From Acanthoscelides obtectus (lineage: Eukaryota; Arthropoda; Insecta; Coleoptera; Chrysomelidae), in the NCBI GenBank assembly GCA_963669975.1, contig CAVLJG010000004.1, positions 78,843,041 through 78,907,040 on the forward strand: DNA of 64,000 nucleotides, in the 5' to 3' direction. The notes below the pieces were generated by a model that did not search any database, had not been told where the DNA came from, and saw nothing but the letters and a program-made list of their open reading frames with translations. Shown here one piece after another: positions 57,718-64,000 of this stretch (the first letter of the stretch is position 1; each line of letters starts with the position of its first letter). The translations under genes were made by a program, and so were the position numbers.

Positions 57718-58089
57718 ATGATATTACAGATTAAACTGTCTCTATCAGTACAGCATAGCTTATTGTCTGTAGACGGGCATAATTTAATAGTAAATTCCTG
57801 CATGTACAGGTACCAGTGGTGTCCTTGTAATTACATGTCTAGTAATGGTAACGTGGGCGCTTTTGCCCATAATTTTATAGAAACAACCTTGGTCTGGGAC
57901 ACCTCAAACAAGCGATACACTCAAGAATGCACAGTGGTCTATTTATACGAAAACGTGGCTGAAAATCAAAAAACAAAGTTACGAAAACGGGTCAAAGTCA
58001 ATATATTGAATGGAGACAAAATTTTTCTTGCATCATGCTTACCACGACAAGATATCCAACATGAATTCGATTCTAATTTTACAAGCTAG
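57718..58089 (+). CDS. Unrecognised 123-codon open frame
   Basis: The frame runs from an ATG through QWCPCNYMSSNGNVGAFAHN, ETTLVWDTSNKRYTQECTVV, KLRKRVKVNILNGDKIFLAS and CLPRQDIQHEFD. It has four Cys, alternating hydrophobic/polar strands and a basic turn, as in a beta-rich domain, and looks more protein-like than its neighbours. It overlaps another frame (58010-58267, ending NPDQRSQKPKRYGSELHC) that could be its continuation after a shift. I do not recognise it; host exon, retroelement accessory protein or chance are all possible. Confidence 0.3.
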   Translation: MILQIKLSLSVQHSLLSVDGHNLIVNSCMYRYQWCPCNYMSSNGNVGAFAHNFIETTLVWDTSNKRYTQECTVVYLYENVAENQKTKLRKRVKVNILNGDKIFLASCLPRQDIQHEFDSNFTS

Positions 58090-58624
58090 GAACATAACTT
58101 TTTATACTGCCATAGTATGGCAGGTGTGTGGAAACTGTTATCTAACTTTTTTAATTTATCGTCTGAGAGATATTGAAAATACCTTTAAGTGCCTCCATAG
58201 AGACAAATTAAACCCTGACCAACGATCACAAAAACCAAAACGGTACGGGTCTGAACTCCATTGTTAGACTTATTTTGGATTTGTCATTGTAATGATTTTC
58301 AAATCAGTAGAGTATGGACCGGTTTAGCCTGGAAAAATTTTAACGCTCATGGGAGAATGCGATATTATTTGATCTACAATCTGCTGGTGGTGCTGGTCTC
58401 ACTGCGGGTGATGATGCTGCATCAGCAATAGTGGGTGTCTTTTTAGTGATTAGCTCACCTCTCATCAGCCAAAAGAACAACATGAATGACATGCTGCTGG
58501 GCCCAATTTATCGACTTCTTTCGAAAATGTCCTAGTGATGACAGGAAAATGCCCTCGTAGAGACAAACAGACCTTGGATTCTAAAGCAGCGACTCAAAAA
58601 TCGTACTCTACTGAGTATTATATA
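58090..58624. other. No recognised feature beyond the end of the open frame
   Basis: A possible frame to 58267 and otherwise unassigned sequence up to the long inverted repeat of the next element. Confidence 0.3.
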
Positions 58625-60856
58625 GGCTGTTTCAATTTATTGTTGCATAACTTTAAGATTCGATAGAACTTTTAAAATTAATGCATAACGTCTATATAAA
58701 CATGGGTCGAAAAATGCGGGGCTTCCGAAATACAGGGTGTTTAAATTTACTTTTTAAAATAGTTTTTTTCAAATATGTATAACAGTGAAAATTGGTATAC
58801 AAGGGTTTTTTGGTACGACAAAACGAACCATGGGCATAGTTTTACTGTAGCCGCTAGAGGGCGCTCTCTACTGTACTGTACCTGTGGTGTATTAAAATGA
58901 CCGAAATTTTTTTCTTAATGCAATTTTTTGCTTTTTGAATAAAAAAACTGATTCTTCGCACTTTTCTGCATAAAAAAGCTCTTCTGTGAGTTTTCGTTAC
59001 AGTTAGCTGTTTTTGAGATATTTCGATTTTTAAGGTTCGATGCATTTTTAATTATTTATGGGAAAATAATATTTTTTTTCACATTTTCGATTTGGGCATT
59101 ACAAGTAATTAAGATAATTGTTTAGATTGTGTTTTTAAACACAGCAATAATTCCTAACTCCAAATAAACACAAAAAACAGAATATTAATTTGTTTAATGT
59201 TCCAATATTATTTTTAACAAATTAAATTAATTATTTACAACTAGAATGCTATTGGATAGTTAGGACAAACATACAAAATCTAAAGTAGTTGCTCGAAATG
59301 TAAACCCAATTGTTCAATACACAATTCACATCTATGAATGGTCGAACGTGGTATAGCATTATTCAAATAAGGCCTTATTTCATCACATACATTCCTGATT
59401 CTGTCTATTAGCATATCTCGTGTGGTTACGGGAGTCTGGTACACTTTTTCTTTCAGAAATCCCCACACAAAGAAATCTAATGGATTTAGGTCAGGGGATC
59501 GTGGAGGCCAGGCGACTGGTCCTCCACGGCCAATCCATCTTTCTGGATAATTTTCGTCCAGCCAGTTTCTAACTATTCTCGAATAATGAGCTGGACAACC
59601 ATCAAGCTGGAACCAGGCCAATCTTCTTAAATCTAACATATTTGCTTGTTCAGTCTTTAAAAATTCCAAGAAGGTCGCAGGATTTAACCTTGCAGTCAAA
59701 AGGTAGGGTCCAAATAGTCGATTAGGGTTTACCAATCCACACGTTCACACTAAATTCATGCTGAAAATTTCTTTCCCGAACTGCATGCGGATTTTCATGC
59801 GACCAAATATGTTGATTATGAAAATTTACCACTCCGCGTCTAGTGAAGCATGACTCATCGGTCAAGGACGTCTATGGTCATTTCTAAGAACACGGTGAAC
59901 ATGGCTTGCTGAAATTCCCAAGGCACCAGAAACTCTCCTAACACTTGTGGTCGAATCTCTATCAAACTCACGCATAATCATACGGGTAAATCTGCGCTGA
60001 CGAACATTTATGTTTTGATCCCTTTGGAGATTTCCAAAACCATTTTAAATTATTTGGCGATGCACTCTTACAAATACTGAGCGAGTTGGATATCGTCTGT
60101 TTGGAAATCTTCGTGCGTATTCTCTGGCTGCTTCTGCTGCGTTTCCATTTACAAAGCCATACACAAAATGAATATCCGCTAACTCTTGATTGGAGAATAA
60201 AAATGGCATTTTTATAAAACAGGTAAAAGAAACTAAATTTCGTGCATTCACAATTGCAAAAAAACGTTTCAGGTTTCAACAGACAACAAAACTAACTGTC
60301 AACTAATTGACGTTTAACCTTATTCTGCTTTCAACTTCAAAAATATTTGCAGGCACAGCTTACTTCTAAAAATTATCGAGATACTGACTTTTTGACGTTA
60401 TTTTATCATAAATAATTAAAAATGCATCGAAGCTTAAAAATCGAAATATCTCAAAAACGGCTAACTATAACAAAAATTCACCAGAGAGCTTTTTTATGTT
60501 GAAAAGTGCGAAAAATCAGTTTTTTTATTCAAAAAGCAAAACATTGCACTGAGAAAAATTTTTCAGTCATTTTAATACACTACAGGTACAGTAGAGAGCG
60601 CCCTCTAGCGGCTACAGTAAAGCTATGCCCATGGTTCGTTTTGTCGTACCAAAAAACCCTTGTATACCAATTTTCACTGTTATACATCAAATATTGTTCG
60701 AAATATTTAAAAAAAACTATTTTCGAAAGTAAATTTAATCACCCTGTATTTCGGACGCCACGCATTTTTCGACCCATGTTTATATAGACTTTATGCATTA
60801 ATTTTGAAAGTTCTATCGAATCTTAAAGTTATGCAACAATAAACTGAAACACCCTG
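58625..60856 (-). mobile_element. DD41D mariner-type element with about 430-bp inverted repeats, family G
   Basis: The left arm (58625 to about 59065) and reversed right arm (60410-60856) match almost throughout: TTTCA.TTTATTGTTGCATAA, ATGGGTCGAAAAATGC, CCATGGGCATAG, CCGCTAGAGGGCGCTCTCTA and AAAAATCGAAATATCTC (as read on one arm). TA flanks both (58623-58624, 60857-60858). A second CAGGGTG-type motif lies about 110 bp inside each arm (58733; CACCCTG at 60742). Total 2232 bp. Confidence 0.85.
59280..60210 (-). pseudogene. DD41D mariner-type transposase, near complete but frameshifted
   Basis: On the minus strand: N-terminal helix NQELADIHFVYGFVNGNAAE and RRFPNRRYPTRSVFVRVHRQ (60.2-60.05 kb), then broken linker with MREFDRDSTTSVRRVSGALG and HVHRVLRNDHRRP. 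The first motif is LTDESCFTRRGVVNFHNQHI (about 59.86 kb). A 151-codon frame (59735-59280) holds WFQLDGCPAHYSRIVRNWLD and WPPRSPDLNPLDFFVWGFLK. I count 41 residues between the second and third Asp. All three acids are present, but two or more stops and shifts separate the parts. The stop is at 59280, inside the left arm boundary. Confidence 0.85.
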
Positions 60857-61649
60857 TATATTAGCAGCATTTCAGTATTCTGGACCATTGTGGGATGTTA
60901 AAACTAGACCTAAGGTCTTGAGCGGAGGTACAAAAATGCCCGGCAGATCGCTTCTACGTCGGTGCCTCTTATTCTATGGGCCCAACTTAAGATCTAGTGA
61001 TATACTCGTAATGGATACTCACATTTTGGTACAAACGTTGTCAGCAGCAGTAGGGAGAATACAATACTTTACAATTACTAAACCTATAGTACGATATTGG
61101 TCGTATTTAAATTACTAAATTCAATTTACCATAGTAGTTGAGTATCGTGTCAGCAATTCATCGACCATTTTAAGATCGATTAAAACCTGGCAACGTCTCC
61201 AGCCTCATAGCCTCGATAGTTCGTTTTCCGAAACCCGATCATCCATTCATGAAAGGTGATATACTGAATGAGCTTCCGTCGGTTGCAAAGCCATAAACTC
61301 TAATACAAAACAAAATTGTGCTCATCTGGTGAGAAGGCGGGAAGGCGCTGTGCCACTTTCCCAGCCCGTCTGATGCTCCGATGATACGGAGGCTACGTGA
61401 TTCCATTAACTTACGCCGCTGATAACAGCCTTGAACAGCCCAACCCGTGCCATAGCGTGCTCTGTCCTCACCAAAGAATCTTTTAGTTAATATTTATCCT
61501 GTACGAGAGCGGTTGCCCTACCACCAATTCGCTTAAAAGAGAAAAGTGCTATTCCAGCTGCAATAGTTTAATATTGCTGTTTTGATTGCTTTATATCTAG
61601 TTCAGATATTATTTACAAAAAACGACAGTAAACATATGAGCTTTCTGGT
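60857..61649. other. No recognised feature
   Basis: An open frame at 60888-61118 has no motif. The remainder is unassigned. Confidence 0.3.
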
Positions 61650-61860
61650 ACTGTCACACTTTTTCCGACGCTTCGATAGGATTAACCATCGACTACTAGT
61701 TGGCTCTGATGAAGTTACCTGTAACTTCATTAGGTCATATTTGAAGGGACGCAGATGAAGCGGTAAATATCAGATATCGAATTTCCACATTAAAACTCAT
61801 TCAATCACTGCTTGGACCATTGATGTTTTTAAACTTTTTACGTTAGGTGATAACAAGAAA
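61650..61860 (+). pseudogene. Short non-LTR RT palm fragment
   Basis: The plus strand reads RRFDRINHRLLVG and CNFIRSYLKGRR (61667-61755), the RT stretch KAFDRINH...FI.SYL.GR of jockey/CR1-like elements, then after a stop SNFHIKTHSITAWTID where S....TGVPQG would be. About 60 residues are recognisable. It is dead and short. It covers the part of RT just downstream of the 5.4-kb fragment. Confidence 0.5.
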
Positions 61861-62524
61861 CAAAGACTGTTATACGACTGGTATTTTAAAAATTCTCACA
61901 TGGTATACTACTGTATCATTCTGGATTCCTGAACAAGCTAACAAACATTAGCGGACGCTCAAAACAGAAAAATGAGTTACCCTGCCGCATGACGTAAAAC
62001 GTAGTTTATTATGGTAGCATCTCCCAATATTCCTGCACATTGGCAAATGGATAGGTGGCATTTTATTACCTTTTCATATAACTTGTCAACTCGGGACTTA
62101 CCTGATATCAAAAGGCCTCGTTTATCATACTCCGGCACGGGTATTACATATCTTGAAAAGTGACGTCAATATTGACATTATACTGTTTTTTTTTTGACAG
62201 CATGTAGGTTTTTCTCCATGACGTAAGCCTAGCACTTAGTTGTACGTGTTGCCTAAACGTCAAAGGCTCCAGTTATCAATGTTTGGCTCTGATGAGATAG
62301 AAAATCTGCTTCAGAGATAAGTTGTATGTTTTGATAGTAATACCATTAGATTCTTGGCTCAAATACACTTACTTGAGATTTAAAGCTAGAAATTAATAGC
62401 GCATGCACTTTTTCTTATCCATTCTGGAAATTACATATGCAAATCTGCCGAATTTCAAAAATGAGGGATAAGAAATAATTATATTCACTGTACACTGTCG
62501 AATTACAAGCCATATATGCTAACA
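61861..62524. other. No recognised feature
   Basis: Unassigned non-coding sequence. Confidence 0.3.
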
Positions 62525-62726
62525 GTAATTACACACAACGCGGACGCGGTGATGATTTCCCGTAATTCTCAAAGTTTTCCATAATTTATAACTTTGAACA
62601 TAACCTGTCTTCATGAAGGACACAGTCGGACACAGCTAATAGATATACTTCATTGGCAGCATATTCAGTAATGATTCTCTCACACACCAAATATCACTGA
62701 TTTTATACACATGCAGACCAATACAC
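62525..62726 (+). repeat. Dispersed repeat family K, copy 3
   Basis: Carries TTACACACAACGCGGACGCG, GATTTCCCGTAAT, GGCAGCATATTCAGTAATGA, AAATATCACTGATTTTATAC and GCAGACCAATACAC, the same block order as 25430-25681. Confidence 0.75.
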
Positions 62727-64000
62727 ATAATCATCCAGATGCGATCTTGCTATTCAGCCACCTTTCTTCTCAGAGATAAAAACTACAGACACAGGTCACT
62801 CATCCTCACAAAGCATAGGCAACGAATAATGCGTGTAGTTTAGTTGAGTGATTACTCCATACGGGGTTGCGTTCAGAACGATCCTAGTGAGCAAACGTGG
62901 AATGACTGTTTGCGCCCTAAAAACTACCTAGTCTGCAAGATGACATAGGTTTTCTTTTTTTGGTGTTTCATATGCTTTTTACATAACACCCGTGCGGGTC
63001 TGAGTTTTGGCGAATTGGAGCCTGGAGAACGAAATTTATACCCACTTAAGGTAGAATAATTCTCTGTGCAATGTGATATATTTATTTTTATATCTACAAT
63101 GATGTTTTTAAACATATCAAAACAAATAAATAGCAATAAGTTGGTAACAATATCAAAACCTTGTAGCTTCGTATACGACTTTTTTGTTTCCTTAGCACCC
63201 CGGGGATATTTGTAGTCCTGATACTCTTGAAATTGATCCTGCTTTTATATTGTACCTGTATTTGTTCGATAAACCAAGGGGAAAATATAATATTCTCGAT
63301 AAAAGGGCAATATTTCCTTCTCTACACTTCATTCGTATGTCAATAGATACGAAAGTATACTCCACAATTTGAGCGCTGACTATTGTAAAAAAAACAGCTG
63401 AGGTACTGCAGACTATTATCAATTTGTTTAGCAATTTCATTTGCCTGTATAATGTTACACATGATGATTTATCTGCTAAAGTAGCACACAGGCAGTAACC
63501 GGATGGCAATTTGACTTCAATTGTGTTCTCACCTAAACCAGTTGCAAAGCAAATGATGGAGGGTACACGATACATATTCTCAAAACCCTTGATCGAAAAA
63601 AATCAGTTAACATATGATGTATTTTTTATTTACCAAAAACTCTAAAAATATGTACATGCCATGTGTGAAATGAACGATTTGCGGAAAGTAACAACCTGTG
63701 CGCAACCATATGTATTGAGTCTGATGATCACTATTAACTTGCTGTGCCAACTACAGCTCTGCCTGGCAAGTTTTCAACTCTACTGCTCCAACTAAGCAAC
63801 TTCCGATGGATAAGTACCTTTATTGTATTATAAATGCATAAAGATATGCATCAACAATGTGCTTTATACTACTCTGTAACAATTTCAGCGTTCGTAATTG
63901 TCTGATGAACCTGTTCCAAGTATTCGCAATAGACCAAGGTAATCCTTCTGGTGAGCCAAAATTCCCGTGATATGTTGTTGCCAAAAAGTGCTCTAAATTG
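62727..64000. other. No recognised gene
   Basis: The longest open frame (minus 63575-63192, 127 codons) shows no family motif, and I do not call it. No inverted or tandem repeat was noticed up to the window end. Confidence 0.3.

Noticed and set aside
63192..63575. 127-codon minus-strand frame
   Set aside because: No motif and no support from neighbours. A chance frame is likely in 64 kb of mostly non-coding DNA.

Overview
The window is eukaryotic, repeat-dominated, AT-rich DNA, most probably from an insect or another arthropod. It contains Tc1/mariner elements of several families, a Transib element, a hAT-like non-autonomous element, Penelope-like and non-LTR retroelement remnants, a tRNA-derived SINE, long (TA)n arrays and a 500-base assembly gap. 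I see no intact host gene, operon, rRNA, CRISPR array or prokaryotic signal. Nearly every recognisable protein is a broken transposase, reverse transcriptase or retroelement endonuclease.

Layout. 0-10 kb: a coding exon split by a DD41D mariner (844-1962), tandem Penelope-like end repeats (4.1-4.9 kb), two small inverted-repeat elements, reverse transcriptase scraps, and a decayed Mutator-like/YqaJ nuclease gene on the minus strand (8.2-9.5 kb) next to a perfect 24-bp inverted repeat. 10-23 kb: a non-LTR RT tail, a mariner deletion derivative (11.5-12.2 kb) ending in a 117-bp TA array, a full-length but broken Tc1 element (15157-16568), a GTCTGCGCC-ended MITE, a tandem pair of Penelope/hammerhead-like units (17 kb), two palindromes and a second Tc1 family (20817-22430). 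23-31 kb: a nested mariner-type MITE, a dispersed repeat, a complete Transib element (26860-29726) with 5-bp target duplication, and a hAT-like element with 8-bp target duplication (30391-31095). 31-46 kb: a second copy of the GTCTGCGCC MITE, a deleted Tc1 element, a long inverted repeat, an unrecognised coding-like fragment, a non-LTR RT remnant, a deleted mariner and a SINE. 46-49.5 kb: a mariner opened by a Penelope-like endonuclease copy and two tandem mariner MITEs. 51.4-56 kb: a 1786-bp near-identical duplication around the N gap, almost certainly an assembly artefact, carrying the best-preserved Tc1 transposase of the window. 56-64 kb: two more DD41D-type remnants, one with roughly 430-bp terminal inverted repeats, and an RT scrap.

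The most notable element is the Transib, the transposon superfamily from which the RAG1 recombinase is thought to derive. Both ends begin with CACAGTG, identical to the V(D)J signal heptamer, followed about 24 bp later by an A-rich nonamer-like block. The transposase is dead: it has stops and frameshifts, and its first catalytic aspartate appears to be lost in a short deletion.

All family names rest on motifs I can read and on general knowledge of the families; no database search was possible.
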